Assembly (NCBI RefSeq): GCF_002081715.1
Contig: NZ_MUKP01000033.1
Coordinates: 1 to 63,022, forward strand
Direction of reading: 5' to 3'
DNA: 63,022 nucleotides
Source of the DNA: Nocardia donostiensis
GTDB lineage: Bacteria; Actinomycetota; Actinomycetes; Mycobacteriales; Mycobacteriaceae
Shown here: positions 1 to 10,300 of the stretch, piece after piece
Numbering within the stretch: position 1 is the stretch's first letter
How the letters are laid out: each line of letters opens with the position of its first letter
Position numbers and translations under genes: made by a program
Notes under the pieces: model-generated
The model's database searches: none
Told to the model about the DNA's origin: nothing
The model's input: the letters and a program-made list of their open reading frames with translations, nothing else

Positions 1-1028
1 GGGCGGCCGTGCCGCCGCTGGTCCGGCTGGTGGTGATGGGGGTGATCGCCGGGCTGGTCGGCTCGACCGTGTACCTGCCGTTCCTGCTGGAAACACTCGG
101 TGGCAACACTGCAGGCTCCGGGACTGCCGTCCACTATCTGCCGGAAGCGGGAGCCGAACTGCCACTGCCGATGGCGCATTTCTCGCTGCTCGGCGCACTA
201 TGCCTGATCGGCACCCTGTGGCTGGTGGTGCGGGCGGGCTCGTCGCGGCGGGCGCAGGCGCTCGGCGTCGGCGTGGTCGCGGTGTATGTGTGGTCGCTGT
301 TGTCGATGACGGCGACGGCGGCGGGGACGACGCTGCTGTCGTTCCGTCTCGAACCGATCCTGCTGGTGCTGCTGGCGGCGGCGGGTGCTTTCGGGTTCGT
401 CGAGGGGGCGCGGGCGATCTATCAGGCCGTCAACGAGCCCGCCAAGTTCCGCTGGGCGACCGTTGCGGTGGCCACCGTGGGCGCGCTTGCTTTCACCCAG
501 GACATCCCGCAGGTGCTCGCCCCGGAGATCACCACCGCCTATACCGATACCGACGGCAACGGCGAGCGCGCCGACCAGCGTCCGCCGTCGGCGGTCAAGC
601 ACTACCGCGAGATCGACGCAACCCTCACCGAGCAGACCGGCAGGGAGCGTTCCGACACCGTCGTCCTCACCGGCGACACCACCTTCCTCGCCTACTACCC
701 CTACTTCGGTTTCCAGGCGCTGACCTCGCATTATGCGAATCCACTCGCCGATTTCGACGGCCGCGCCGTCGCTATCGCCACATGGAGCGAGCTGGAAACC
801 CCCGCCGAACTGCTCGAAGCTTTGGACGCCACGCCGTGGCGTGCCCCGGATGCCTTCCTGTTCCGCCGCAGCGGCGAGGACTACACCCTGCGTCTGGCCG
901 AGGACGTCTACCCCAACGACCCCAATGTCCGCCGCTATACGGTGAGCTTCCCGGCGAAACTGTTCACAGACCCCCGTTTCACCACCACGGATATCGGGCC
1001 GTTCACCCTGGTCGTCGTCGACCGCTAA
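1..1028 (+). CDS. aftA: Galactan 5-O-arabinofuranosyltransferase AftA, C-terminal part
   Basis: The gene is cut by the left edge; the frame is open from the first base and the first whole codon is at position 3. AftA adds the first arabinofuranose from decaprenyl-phosphoryl-arabinose to the galactan of arabinogalactan, working at the outer face of the membrane. About 340 residues are visible, roughly the second half of the usual 640. They show several membrane spans (about residues 5-25, 55-75, 85-105, 115-135, 150-165) and then a soluble periplasmic tail containing a YYPYFGFQALTSHYANPL segment and ending in GPFTLVVVDR, which I recognise as the AftA C-terminal domain. The position just before an emb gene matches the mycobacterial aftA-emb order. 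The catalytic N-terminal acidic pair lies outside the window. Confidence 0.88.
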   Translation, partial: AAVPPLVRLVVMGVIAGLVGSTVYLPFLLETLGGNTAGSGTAVHYLPEAGAELPLPMAHFSLLGALCLIGTLWLVVRAGSSRRAQALGVGVVAVYVWSLLSMTATAAGTTLLSFRLEPILLVLLAAAGAFGFVEGARAIYQAVNEPAKFRWATVAVATVGALAFTQDIPQVLAPEITTAYTDTDGNGERADQRPPSAVKHYREIDATLTEQTGRERSDTVVLTGDTTFLAYYPYFGFQALTSHYANPLADFDGRAVAIATWSELETPAELLEALDATPWRAPDAFLFRRSGEDYTLRLAEDVYPNDPNVRRYTVSFPAKLFTDPRFTTTDIGPFTLVVVDR

Positions 1029-1546
1029 CCAACCCTCCTGGTCGTCACGAACAGGTCCGGCCAAGACAGCGTCGCTGCACTGTGGTTCAACCTGACGGCG
1101 ACGCCGGGAAACGGCGCTGCAACGTGTATCTACCGCTCGCGCAGCGCGAGTTCGGCGGGCCGGGCGAGGAACGCCGCCCGCTACTCGGCTCGGTCGTCAT
1201 GCAGCCGAGGGCGGCCACTGCTTCGGAAGTCCTCCGTTTCATGTCTTCGAGCCGCCGGTGCTCCTGGATGTCAGGGCCGGAGCGGTGCTCTCAGCGGGTC
1301 GCCGATGGGGGGCCGCACATCACCGTCGCGGTTCGGCCGACTGTGCTCGACGAATACGTGATGCTTGCCGATCACGCCCTCGGGGGCCCGGGCTGGTTGG
1401 TCGGCCGGGTGCTGGAGACATCGGGTCCGGTGACGAGGCGGTCCGAGTCTCGGACATCGTGCCGTTCCGGCGCGGATTGCCAGGTTCGGTTAAGCCGGTT
1501 TCGGTACGGTGGGCGGCCGACTGGACACGACTAGGAGATTTGACGG
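1029..1546. other. Intergenic region, no gene seen
   Basis: These 518 bases lie between aftA and the next membrane protein. Open frames crossing it are arginine- and proline-rich and show no signal peptide, membrane segment or familiar motif. A short hairpin (CGCCG at 1102-1106 pairing with CGGCG at 1112-1116) might help end aftA transcription but is weak. The only clear signal is the Shine-Dalgarno TAGGAG at 1532-1537 for the next gene. Confidence 0.5.
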
Positions 1547-3403
1547 GTGACACAGGCAGATGACGTCGAACAGGGTGGGACGACGGCGACGGCACTGGAC
1601 ACCAGAAGCGCGGTGACGAGCATCGGCGCGGCGACCGCGAAGCCGGGCGCGCCCGCTCCGGAGAGATCCCGCTCGCGGCTTCGGATACCGCGTGCGGATC
1701 TGCTGATCGGCCTCGGATATCTGGCCCTGGCGGTCACGGTGCTGTCCGGGCAGTGGCGCAACACCGGCAGCGGGTATCTGATCAAAAGTGGCCAGGACCA
1801 GACCATGTGGGAATGGTTCTTCGCCGTCACCGCGCATTCGGTGGCGAATCTGGAGAATCCGCTGGGCACCACGCTGCAGAATTTCCCGGCCGGGGTGAAC
1901 ATGATGGCCAATACGGCCATGTTCGGCGTCGGGGTGCCGCTCACCCCGGTAACCCTGTTGTTCGGGCCGACGGTCACCTTCGTGCTGGTGCTCACAGTTG
2001 GCCTGGCTGGTACCGCATTCGCCTGGTACCGGTTGTTCGCTCGCGAACTCGCCGAATCCAGGGCAGCCGCCGTGATCGGGGGGCTGTTCTGCGGTTTCGC
2101 GCCCGCGATGATCTCCCATGCCAGCGCGCACCCGAATTTCGTTGCGCTGTTCCTGCTGCCGGTGATCGCCGGGCTGTTGATCAGGATGGTTCGTGACGCC
2201 AATCGGCCGCACCTGCGCGACGCGGTGGTCCTCGCGCTGCTCGTCGCCGCCCAGATCGCGCTCGGCGAAGAACCGCTGCTGATCTTCGCGCTGGCGTTCG
2301 CGGTGTTCGCCGTCGCCTACTATCTGCGCGACCGGCAGCACGGCCGGAACATGCTGCGGCGGATCGCGCCCACTGTCGGGCTCGGCGCGGTGATCACCCT
2401 GCTGCTCACCGGGATTCCGCTATGGTGGCAGTTCTTCGGCTCACAAGGGTATCGGTCAATCGACCACGGGCCCATGGGCAACGACCTCAAAACACTCACC
2501 CAGTTCCCGTCCGAATCCCTGGGCGGGTTGCTGTCGCCGGGCGAGAATGTCGCGATCAACCCGACCGAGCAGAACGCCTACTTCGGCTGGCCGCTGCTAC
2601 TGCTCGTCGCAGCCGCAGCTGGACTGCTGTGGCGGGACCGGGTGGTCCGCGCGGCGACGGTGGTGATCGGGGTGTTCACGGTGCTGTCGCTGGGTTCGGA
2701 GTTGACGATCGGCGAGGACGAGACCGGTATCCCGTTACCGTGGGCGCTGCTCGAGCAGTTGCCGCTGGTCAATTCGGTACTGGAAACCCGGCTCACTATG
2801 GCCGCCGTCCCCGCCGTCGCCGTAATCCTCACGCTGGCGTCGGACCGGGCGATCCACCACTGGCGGGCGGCCGCGGCCGACTGGCGGCCGCTGGCCTGGT
2901 TCGCTGCGCTGGCATGCGCGCTGGTGCCGCTGACACCGACCGTTCTCCCGGTCACCGAACGACCGGCCACCCCCGATTTCTTCGCCGACAACACCGTCGC
3001 CCGCTACGTCGACGACGGCTCGGTGCTGGTCGTTCCGCCGCCGCGCCCGCCGGACGCGCGCGCATTGCGCTGGCAGTCCGAAGCCGGCTTCACATTCCCG
3101 CTGGCCGAAGGCTATTTCGTCGGGCCGACCGCCGATAAGAAGGGCATGTACGGTCCGCAGCCGCGGAAAACCAGCGGCCTGCTGGTCCGGGCGGTCGACA
3201 CCGGTCGGGTTCCGCGGATCGATGCGGCAGACCGTACTGCCGCGCTTGCCGATCTGCGTTACTGGCGCGCGGATGTGGTGGTGCTGCCGCGGACCGGAAC
3301 CGAGTACGCGGGCGTATTGCGCGAGACCATGTCCCGGCTGCTCAACGCCCGGCCGGTGCCGGTCGGCGACGTCTGGGTGTGGGATGTGCGCTGGGTCCGC
3401 TGA
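1547..3403 (+). CDS. Polytopic membrane protein, possible GT-C-type glycosyltransferase
   Basis: This protein of 618 residues starts with GTG after TAGGAG. It has a charged cytoplasmic N-terminus of about 45 residues, around ten predicted membrane spans, and a C-terminal soluble tail of about 150 residues from around residue 470. The first extracellular loop carries SGQDQTMWEWFF and the conserved-looking NFPAGVNMMANTAM, followed by ISHASAHPN. Many small membrane spans plus a C-terminal extracytoplasmic domain resemble lipid-linked-sugar GT-C enzymes, and it lies between aftA and an emb gene, so a role in arabinan or another envelope glycan is plausible. I cannot name a family or point to catalytic acids with certainty. 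The next gene starts 59 bases after its stop. M. tuberculosis has no gene at this place that I recall. Confidence 0.7.
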   Translation: MTQADDVEQGGTTATALDTRSAVTSIGAATAKPGAPAPERSRSRLRIPRADLLIGLGYLALAVTVLSGQWRNTGSGYLIKSGQDQTMWEWFFAVTAHSVANLENPLGTTLQNFPAGVNMMANTAMFGVGVPLTPVTLLFGPTVTFVLVLTVGLAGTAFAWYRLFARELAESRAAAVIGGLFCGFAPAMISHASAHPNFVALFLLPVIAGLLIRMVRDANRPHLRDAVVLALLVAAQIALGEEPLLIFALAFAVFAVAYYLRDRQHGRNMLRRIAPTVGLGAVITLLLTGIPLWWQFFGSQGYRSIDHGPMGNDLKTLTQFPSESLGGLLSPGENVAINPTEQNAYFGWPLLLLVAAAAGLLWRDRVVRAATVVIGVFTVLSLGSELTIGEDETGIPLPWALLEQLPLVNSVLETRLTMAAVPAVAVILTLASDRAIHHWRAAAADWRPLAWFAALACALVPLTPTVLPVTERPATPDFFADNTVARYVDDGSVLVVPPPRPPDARALRWQSEAGFTFPLAEGYFVGPTADKKGMYGPQPRKTSGLLVRAVDTGRVPRIDAADRTAALADLRYWRADVVVLPRTGTEYAGVLRETMSRLLNARPVPVGDVWVWDVRWVR

Positions 3404-3462
3404 TCGGCCGACAGTGGCGGGGCGGCTCGCGCTGCGACGGTAGCTGGCTAGAGTCAACGACC

Positions 3463-6400
3463 GTGCGACCGGACCGATCACCTAGAGCGTTCAACCGTAT
3501 CCGCCTGCTCGCCCTTGTTTCCGGGTTACTCGGATTCGTGCTGGCGCTGCTGACACCGCTGCTACCGGTGCAGCAGGACCGGACCGTCCTGGACTGGCCG
3601 CAGGCCGGAGCCGCCGATGTCGCAGCGCCGCTGGTGAGTTACGAACCGCTCGAGCTCACCCTCACGGTGCCGTGTGCGACCGTGCGCGAATCGAACGGGA
3701 CGCTGGTGTCCACCATTGCCGTCGATTCCGGGAAGGCGTCGGCGAAGGGGCTGCTCGTCACGGTGCGCGACGGCAACCTGTCGGTGCTGTTGCGCGATGT
3801 GCCGCTGCTGTCGGCGCCGCTGACCGAACTCGGCGCCTGCCAAGCGGTTACGGTCACCTCCACTGCCGCCGCAACCACCGCGGAAATCGTCGGTGCGTCC
3901 CGCGAGGACGGCACCCCGTTCACCGCCACCGTGGAGCGGGATATCCGGCCCCAAATGGTCGGTGTTTTCACCGACTTGGAGCCCGGCCGCCTCGACGGGA
4001 TCGAGCTGCACGCCGAAATCGACTCCCGGTTCACCTCCGCACCGACACCGATGAAACTGGCCGCGATGATCCTGGCGGTGCTGTTCACCGTGATCGCGCT
4101 CATCGCGCTGCATATGCTCGACACCGCAGACGACCGCCGCGCGCGCCGCTTCCTGCCCGCGCGGTGGTGGCGGTTCGGTCTCGCCGATGCCGCGGTGCTC
4201 GGCACCCTCGTGATCTGGCACATCATGGGGGCTAATACCTCCGACGACGGTTACATCCTGAACATGGCCCGCGCCTCGGAGAAGGCAGGCTATCTGGCCA
4301 ACTATTACCGCTGGTTCGGGGTGCCGGAAGCACCGTTCGGCTGGTCGTACGAGGTGCTGGCCTGGATGACGCAGATCTCCGCGGCCAGTCCATGGGTCCG
4401 GCTGCCCACGCTGCTCGCGGGCATAGTGTGCTGGCTGGTGATCAGCCGCGAGGTGCTGCCCCGGCTGGGGGCGCGGGTGCGCAGCAACAAGGTCGCGCTG
4501 TGGACGGCCGGGCTGGTGTTCCTCGCCTTCTGGCTGCCCTACGACAACGGTCTGCGCCCGGAACCGCTCATCGCGGCAGGCGCACTGCTCACCTGGTGCT
4601 CCATCGAACGCGCCATCGCCACCGCGCGGCTGCTGCCCGCCGCCGTCGCCGTGCTCATCGCCGCATTCTCGCTGGCCGCCGGACCGACCGGCCTGATCTG
4701 CATCGCCGCCCTCATCGCCGGTTCGCGTCCGATACTGCAGATCATCATCAAACGCGCGCGCCCCGACGTTCGCGGCCCGGCTCGCGTTTCGACCACCGCA
4801 GCTCGGAGCGCCGGGGCGGACGAACGTCCGACTCTCGCTGGGAGCGCCGGGGCGGACGAACGTCCGACTCTCGCTGGGAGCGCCGGGGCGGACGAACGTC
4901 CGACTCTCGCGCATGCACCGAAGGCGCCAGTCGCGGAGGCCGAAACGCGAGCCACAAGAGGGCCGCGAACCGCGCCCGCCAGCGCGCAGATAATCCGGTA
5001 CGCCGCCTTGCTCGCTCCGGGGTTGGCGGCCGGAGCGCTGGTGCTGGTGGTGATCTTCGCCGACCAGACCCTGACGACGGTGCTGGAAGCCACCCGGGTG
5101 CGCACTGTCGTCGGCCCGAACGTTGCCTGGTTCGACGAGCGCACCCGCTGGGATTCGCTGCTGATGCTGTCGCCGGACGGTTCGCTGGCGCGCAGGTTCG
5201 GTGTGCTGCTCATGCTGTTGTGCCTGCTCGTGTGCGTTCTGCAGGTACTGCGGAAATCCCGGATTCCCGGCACGTCGCGCGGCCCGTCGGTGCGCATCCT
5301 CGGCATCGTGTTCGCCTCGCTGCTGCTGATGATGTTCACCCCGACCAAGTGGACCCACCATTTCGGTGTGTACGCCGGGCTGGCCGGTTCGCTGGCCGCG
5401 CTCGCAGCGGTCGCGGTCGGCACCAATGGGATCCGGGCGCCGCGCAACCGGGCGCTGTTCGCGGCAGCGGTGCTGTTCCTGCTGGCCATCACCTTCACCG
5501 GTTCCAACGGCTGGTGGTATGTGTCCAGCTACGGTGTCCCGTGGTGGGACAAGGCGCCGTTGATCGCGGGTAAGGGGCTGTCTACGCTGTTCCTCGGACT
5601 GTCCGTGCTGGCGCTGCTGGTCGCGCTGTGGCTGCACTATCGAGCGCCGTACAAGAGCGGCCCGCCGTCGCGGTCGGCCCGCTATGCTTCCGCGCCGCTG
5701 ACCGTCGCTGCCGCGCTGATGGTGCTGTTCGAGGTGGCGTCGCTGGCCAAAGCCGCGGTCGGTCAGTATCCGGCGTACTCGATCGCCATGTCGAACGTGC
5801 GTTCCCTGCTGGGCGAGCCCTGTGCCCTCGCCGATGAGGTGCTGGTGGAAACCAACACCGCCGACTCGCTGCTACTGCCCTACGAGGGTGACCCGGCCGA
5901 CGGCTTGATCTCCACCGACCCAGAGGCTGAGACCGTCGGTTTCACCCCTGACGGGGTGGCGACCGACCTGACCGCGGACGCCGAGGAGACCGTTTCCGGC
6001 AGCGCCAACTCGGTCGAATCGGATAGCGAGAACAAAACCACCGACACCACCGGAGCGGGCACCGGGGGCGGCATCACCGCCGAACCCGGGATCAATGGCT
6101 CTACGGTCGCACTGCCGTTCGGGCTCGACCCGGCCCGGACCCCCGTGCTGGGCAGCTACCAGCGCGGCGACTACCAGGAGCAGGCCCGGTTGACCTCGCA
6201 GTGGTATCGGCTCGACCTGTCCGACAGCATGGCCCGTGACAACCATCAGGTGCTTGTGATCACCGCCGCCGGGCGGATCAGATCTGTCGACGCCGACGGT
6301 GTCGTCACCTACGGTCAGGACCTGCGACTCGAATACGGCACCCGCGACATCACCGGCCATGTCACTGTGCTCGGCGAGGTGTCCCCGCTGGATATCGGCC

Positions 6401-6921
6401 CCTCCCCGTCCTGGCGGAACCTGCGGGTGCCGCTGGAGCAGCTGCCCAATGAAGTGAACGCGGTACGACTGGTCGCCGTCGACAACGACATCACCAGCCG
6501 CCAGTGGCTGGCCCTCACTCCGCCGCGGCTGCCGCACCTGGACACCCTGAACTCGGTGGTCGGCAGCACCGACCCGGTGCTGCTGGACTGGCATGTCGGC
6601 CTCGCGTTCCCCTGTCAGCGCCCGTTCGACCACAGCAACGGTGTCGCTGAGGTGCCGCGCTGGCGGATCCTGCCCGACCGGGTCGGCTCCGATGCCTCCA
6701 ACGCCTGGCAGGACGATATCGGCGGCGGCCCGCTTGGCTGGACCGAGCTACTGCTGCACGCCGAAACCGTGCCCGCCTATCTGGCGCACGACTGGGGCCG
6801 CGACTGGGGCTCGCTGGAACAGTTCACCCCGCTCGTGCCGGGCGCGCAGACCGCCGACCTGGCGGTGACCACCGAAACCCGTTCCGGCCTGGCCACCGAC
6901 GACCCCATCCGAATCAAATAG
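3463..6921 (+). CDS. Arabinosyltransferase Emb (EmbC-like), with inserted repeat
   Basis: Emb proteins extend arabinan of arabinogalactan or lipoarabinomannan using decaprenyl-phosphoryl-arabinose and are the target of ethambutol. The GTG at 3463 is chosen (1152 residues) because the open frame upstream overlaps the previous gene and the first membrane span begins at about residue 12. Features seen: an N-terminal periplasmic carbohydrate-binding-like domain (about 35-205), the GT-C catalytic pair Asp261-Asp262 in SDDGYIL, the ethambutol-region methionine at Met268, about a dozen further spans, and a large C-terminal periplasmic domain from about residue 770, ending in SGLATDDPIRIK. A segment at residues 436-502 is encoded by a repeat element and is missing from the paralogue at 7320-10643. 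Which mycobacterial Emb (A, B or C) it corresponds to cannot be decided by eye. Confidence 0.93.
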   Translation: MRPDRSPRAFNRIRLLALVSGLLGFVLALLTPLLPVQQDRTVLDWPQAGAADVAAPLVSYEPLELTLTVPCATVRESNGTLVSTIAVDSGKASAKGLLVTVRDGNLSVLLRDVPLLSAPLTELGACQAVTVTSTAAATTAEIVGASREDGTPFTATVERDIRPQMVGVFTDLEPGRLDGIELHAEIDSRFTSAPTPMKLAAMILAVLFTVIALIALHMLDTADDRRARRFLPARWWRFGLADAAVLGTLVIWHIMGANTSDDGYILNMARASEKAGYLANYYRWFGVPEAPFGWSYEVLAWMTQISAASPWVRLPTLLAGIVCWLVISREVLPRLGARVRSNKVALWTAGLVFLAFWLPYDNGLRPEPLIAAGALLTWCSIERAIATARLLPAAVAVLIAAFSLAAGPTGLICIAALIAGSRPILQIIIKRARPDVRGPARVSTTAARSAGADERPTLAGSAGADERPTLAGSAGADERPTLAHAPKAPVAEAETRATRGPRTAPASAQIIRYAALLAPGLAAGALVLVVIFADQTLTTVLEATRVRTVVGPNVAWFDERTRWDSLLMLSPDGSLARRFGVLLMLLCLLVCVLQVLRKSRIPGTSRGPSVRILGIVFASLLLMMFTPTKWTHHFGVYAGLAGSLAALAAVAVGTNGIRAPRNRALFAAAVLFLLAITFTGSNGWWYVSSYGVPWWDKAPLIAGKGLSTLFLGLSVLALLVALWLHYRAPYKSGPPSRSARYASAPLTVAAALMVLFEVASLAKAAVGQYPAYSIAMSNVRSLLGEPCALADEVLVETNTADSLLLPYEGDPADGLISTDPEAETVGFTPDGVATDLTADAEETVSGSANSVESDSENKTTDTTGAGTGGGITAEPGINGSTVALPFGLDPARTPVLGSYQRGDYQEQARLTSQWYRLDLSDSMARDNHQVLVITAAGRIRSVDADGVVTYGQDLRLEYGTRDITGHVTVLGEVSPLDIGPSPSWRNLRVPLEQLPNEVNAVRLVAVDNDITSRQWLALTPPRLPHLDTLNSVVGSTDPVLLDWHVGLAFPCQRPFDHSNGVAEVPRWRILPDRVGSDASNAWQDDIGGGPLGWTELLLHAETVPAYLAHDWGRDWGSLEQFTPLVPGAQTADLAVTTETRSGLATDDPIRIK
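4768..4970. repeat. Palindromic repeat element inserted in frame in the emb gene
   Basis: The outer arms are GTTCGCGGCC (4768-4777) with GGCCGCGAAC (4961-4970), and GGCTCGCGTTTCG (4779-4791) with CGAAACGCGAGCC (4941-4953). Both pairs are perfect inverted repeats. The same arms and inner hairpins occur in the intergenic copy at 23524-23690. The element adds about 68 residues, including HAPKAPVAEAETRA, to a loop between membrane spans. On both sides the protein resumes alignment with the other Emb (RPILQIIIKR and YAALLAPGLAAG against RPLTRIVVRR and AALLAPIAAAG). Confidence 0.88.
4807..4910. repeat. 36-bp tandem repeat, about 2.9 copies, inside the element
   Basis: The unit begins AGCGCCGGGGCGGACGAACG and starts at 4807, 4843 and 4879. 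Copies are identical where they overlap. Each contains the hairpin GGACGAACGTCC and encodes SAGADERPTLAG, so a gain or loss of a unit keeps the frame. The intergenic copy of the element at 23524 has this hairpin only once (23621-23632), so the triplication arose inside emb. It is a likely variable-number locus. Confidence 0.93.
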
Positions 6922-7066
6922 CAGACGCCCGCGGTGGCGGGACCGAGTAGCCTTGTGCCGCAACAGTTTCGCCACCGCATCGTCGGACTCACCGCGTTCG
7001 TTACCACCACGTGAGGGAACGCTCGATTCCATGACGGAACAGGCCAGGATACGTAGGGTGGGCACC

Positions 7067-7228
7067 ATGACGACGGCCTTCGATGACATGGACCTGCGTG
7101 AGCTCGTCGGACTGCTCACCGAAGAGGAACAGCGCGAACTACGTCCCGCGGTACTTCGCGTATTGAAACGTCTCCCCGCTCAGGAGGTGCTGCGCCGTGA
7201 ACTCGGTGTACGGATGACGAAGGTGTGA
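7067..7228 (+). CDS. Small acidic-basic protein of unknown function
   Basis: A short frame of 53 residues starts at ATG 7067, with AGGG at 7055-7058 as the likely ribosome binding site. An alternative ATG in frame at 7031 would give 65 residues. The protein begins MTTAFDDMDLRELVGLL and is helical and charged, with TEEEQRELRPAVLRVLKRL in the middle; no signal peptide or membrane segment is present. It lies after the emb gene and before a terminator hairpin, so it may be co-transcribed with emb. I do not recognise the family. Confidence 0.5.
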   Translation: MTTAFDDMDLRELVGLLTEEEQRELRPAVLRVLKRLPAQEVLRRELGVRMTKV

Positions 7229-7267
7229 GCCACGGCCCCTCTGCCAGCAAGAAGATATCCACCACAA

Positions 7268-7306
7268 AAGGCCGTCGCCTCGGAGGAATCCCGAGGCGAC
7301 GGCCTT
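7268..7306. terminator. Bidirectional terminator between convergent genes
   Basis: A perfect 16-bp stem (AAGGCCGTCGCCTCGG at 7268-7283 with its complement at 7291-7306) encloses a 7-base loop. The ends carry AAAA on the left and TT on the right, which suits termination in both directions. It separates the plus-strand emb and small-protein genes from the minus-strand emb gene. Confidence 0.9.
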
Positions 7307-7319
7307 CGACAGTTATCGG

Positions 7320-10300
7320 TCAGAACACCCTCAGCATGCCCGGATCCCACAGACCCGACCGTGTCGCGGTCCCGGTGTCCAGCCTCGCCGGAGTGGCCTC
7401 GTAGTACTGGTCATAACGCTCCAGCGTGCCCCAGTCCCTGGCCCAATCGTCCTTCAGATAGGTCGGGATAGTGGTGGACTTCGCCAGCATCTGCGAGAAA
7501 CCGAGCGGCCCACCGAACTCCTGCGCCTGCCATGTATTGGTCGAGCTGACCGCCAGCGGGCGATCCGGGAGAATACGGTACTTCGGCACCTCCGCCACCC
7601 CGTTGCGGTGATCGAACGGGCGCTGGCACGGGAACTGCAGGCCAACCGCCCAGTCCAGCAGCACCGGCTGCTCGGTGCCGACGAAACTGTTGATCGACTC
7701 GAGCTTCGGCACCCGCGGCGGGGTGAACGCCAGCCATTGGTCACCGATCAGAATCGGATCGTTGGCGACGATACGCACCGCGTCGGCCTCCGGCGCGATC
7801 TCATCCAGCGGGATCCGCAGGTTACGCCACGACGGGAACGGGCCGATATCACGCGGCAGATAGGTGCCCAGCGGGGTGACGCTGCCGTCGGCCTCCCGTT
7901 TGCCGTAGTCGACGGTCAGCGACTGGCCGTACTGCATCGCGCCGGTGTCGTCATAGGACAGGATGCGGCCTGCCGCGGTGATCACCACCAGCGGCGCATC
8001 AGGGGACCGCTCCGGCAACTCATACCAGCTGGACACCAGATGCGCCGGCTGCTGCACACCCTCCTGGTAGCTGCCCAGCACCGGTGTAATAGCCGGGTCG
8101 AGCCCGAACGGCAGCTTCACCGTGCTGCCGTTCACACCCATCGCACCCTGGCCGCCGCCGGTACCCGCGTTCTGGCCCTCCGCGAACGCCGCACCCACCG
8201 ACTGAGTGGAGGTGTTGCCGGTGCCCGGTTTCACCTCGACCGCATCAGCGGACAGATCATCGGGCACACCGTTGGGATCGAAACCGACCGGCGCGCCACC
8301 TGCCAGCGGATCATTCGGATTCGCAGGCGGATGTGCCGGATCAATGATCGGGTTCAGCCTGCCCGCATTCGGATCCGTCTCCACCAGAACATCGTTGGCC
8401 AAACCGCAGGTGCTGCCGGTCAACGCATCGACATTCGAGCGGGCCAGCGAATACGCCGGATACTGCGAAACCGCGCCCTTCGCCAGCGATGCCACCTCGA
8501 ACAACACCATGGCCGCCGCAACAACAGTCAACGGGATCGCCGCGAACTTACGGATACGCCTGCCGCGCACGGTGCCCGGCGGGCTCGGCGGCTTCGCATA
8601 CCCCTCCCGCAGCGAATGCCACGCCACCAGCGCTAACGCCACACCGAACAGAACCAAGATCGCGGTATTGGACTGGTAGCCGCTCAGCGAAACCCGCTTA
8701 TCGAACCACGGCACCCCGTAACTGGACACATACCAGTAACCGTTGATCCCGGAGAAACTCACCGCGAGCACGAACAACAACCCGGCCAGGAAAATCATCC
8801 GGTTCTTCCGCGCCCGCAACGCCGTCGCCGACACCGCCACAGCGGTCACCGCCGCCAGCGAACCCGCGATACCCGCATACACACCGAAATGGTGCGTCCA
8901 CTTCGTCGGATTGAACATCATGAAGAAGAGCGTGCCGAAAACCACGCCCATCAACCGCCACGTCGGAGCGCTGGCAATCCCCGGAACCCGGCGCCGCCGC
9001 AGCAACACCAGCATCGTCGTGAACAGGCACAACAGCATCACCAAGAAGGCGAACCGCCGCGCCAGCGAACCATCCACCGTCTCCACGAACAGGTAGTAGT
9101 AGCGCAGATAATCCTGGTACCAGGCCAGGTTCGGGCCGGTCAGCTGCCGCACCCGATTGGCCTCCATGATCCCGGCGAACGTCTGATCACCGAACACCAC
9201 AACCAACACCAAGAACCCGGCCGCCGCAATCGGCGCAAGCAACGCCGCCGTGCCATGTTCACGATGCCTACGCACCACAATCCTGGTCAACGGCCGAATA
9301 CCAGCCAACAGCGCCGCCACACACATCAAACCCGTCGGCGCCGCCGCCAACGTGAACGCCGCAATCAACACCGCCATCGCGGCAGGCAACAAACGGCCCG
9401 TCGCAATCGCCCGCTCGATCGACACCCAGGTCAGCAGCGCACCCAACGCCACGATCGGCTCCGAACGCAAACCGTTGTCGAACGGCAGCCAGAACGCCAG
9501 AAACACCAAACCGCCCGTCCACAACGGGACACTGCCGAACCGCGCCCGCACCCGGCGGCTGCCACGCGGACCACGCAAGCCGTTACCCAGCCGCGGCACC
9601 ACCTCACGGCTGATCACCATCCAGCACAAAATCGCGCAACCCAGCGCAGGCAACCGCACCCACGGGCTCGCCGTCGAGATCTCCGCGAACAACTGGATCA
9701 CGTAGTAGTACCAGCCGAAAGGCGCCTCCGGCACCCCATACCAGCGGAAATAGTTGGCCATATAACCCGCGTGCGGCGCCACCCGCACCATGCTCAAGAT
9801 ATAGCCGTCATCGGAGGTATTGGCGCCCATGAAATGCCACAGCACCAACGTGCCGACCACCGCGCCATCGGCCCACGTCGGCTTCAACCAGCTGGCAGGC
9901 AAAAACCGGCGATGCCCACGCCCATCACTGGTATCCAGCCGCGCCAACGCCACCAACGCGATCACCGTGCACAACACCGCCGCGATCATCGCCACCAGCT
10001 TGATCACCGTAGGAGTCGAACTGAACCGCGTATCGACCGTCATATCGAACGCCAGTCCCTGCGGCACCGCACCCGACAAATCGGAGAACACACCCACAAC
10101 CTGCGGCCGCAGATCCCCCGCAAGCTGCCCCTGCACCGGCTGCCCATCCGCAGTGGTCAAGCCCTCGAACGCCGCGAACGTCCGCTCGTTATCGGAAGTG
10201 ATCGTGATAGCCGAACAATCAGCCATCCGCTCCCGCCCCGCCGAAGCCACCACCGCATTCCGGTCCACCACATCGACCGACGACTCCGACACCCGCACGA

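Noticed and set aside
200..1534. Open frame of 444 codons spanning the aftA end and the following gap
   Set aside because: The first part is an out-of-frame reading of aftA; the part in the gap shows no domain, signal or ribosome binding site.
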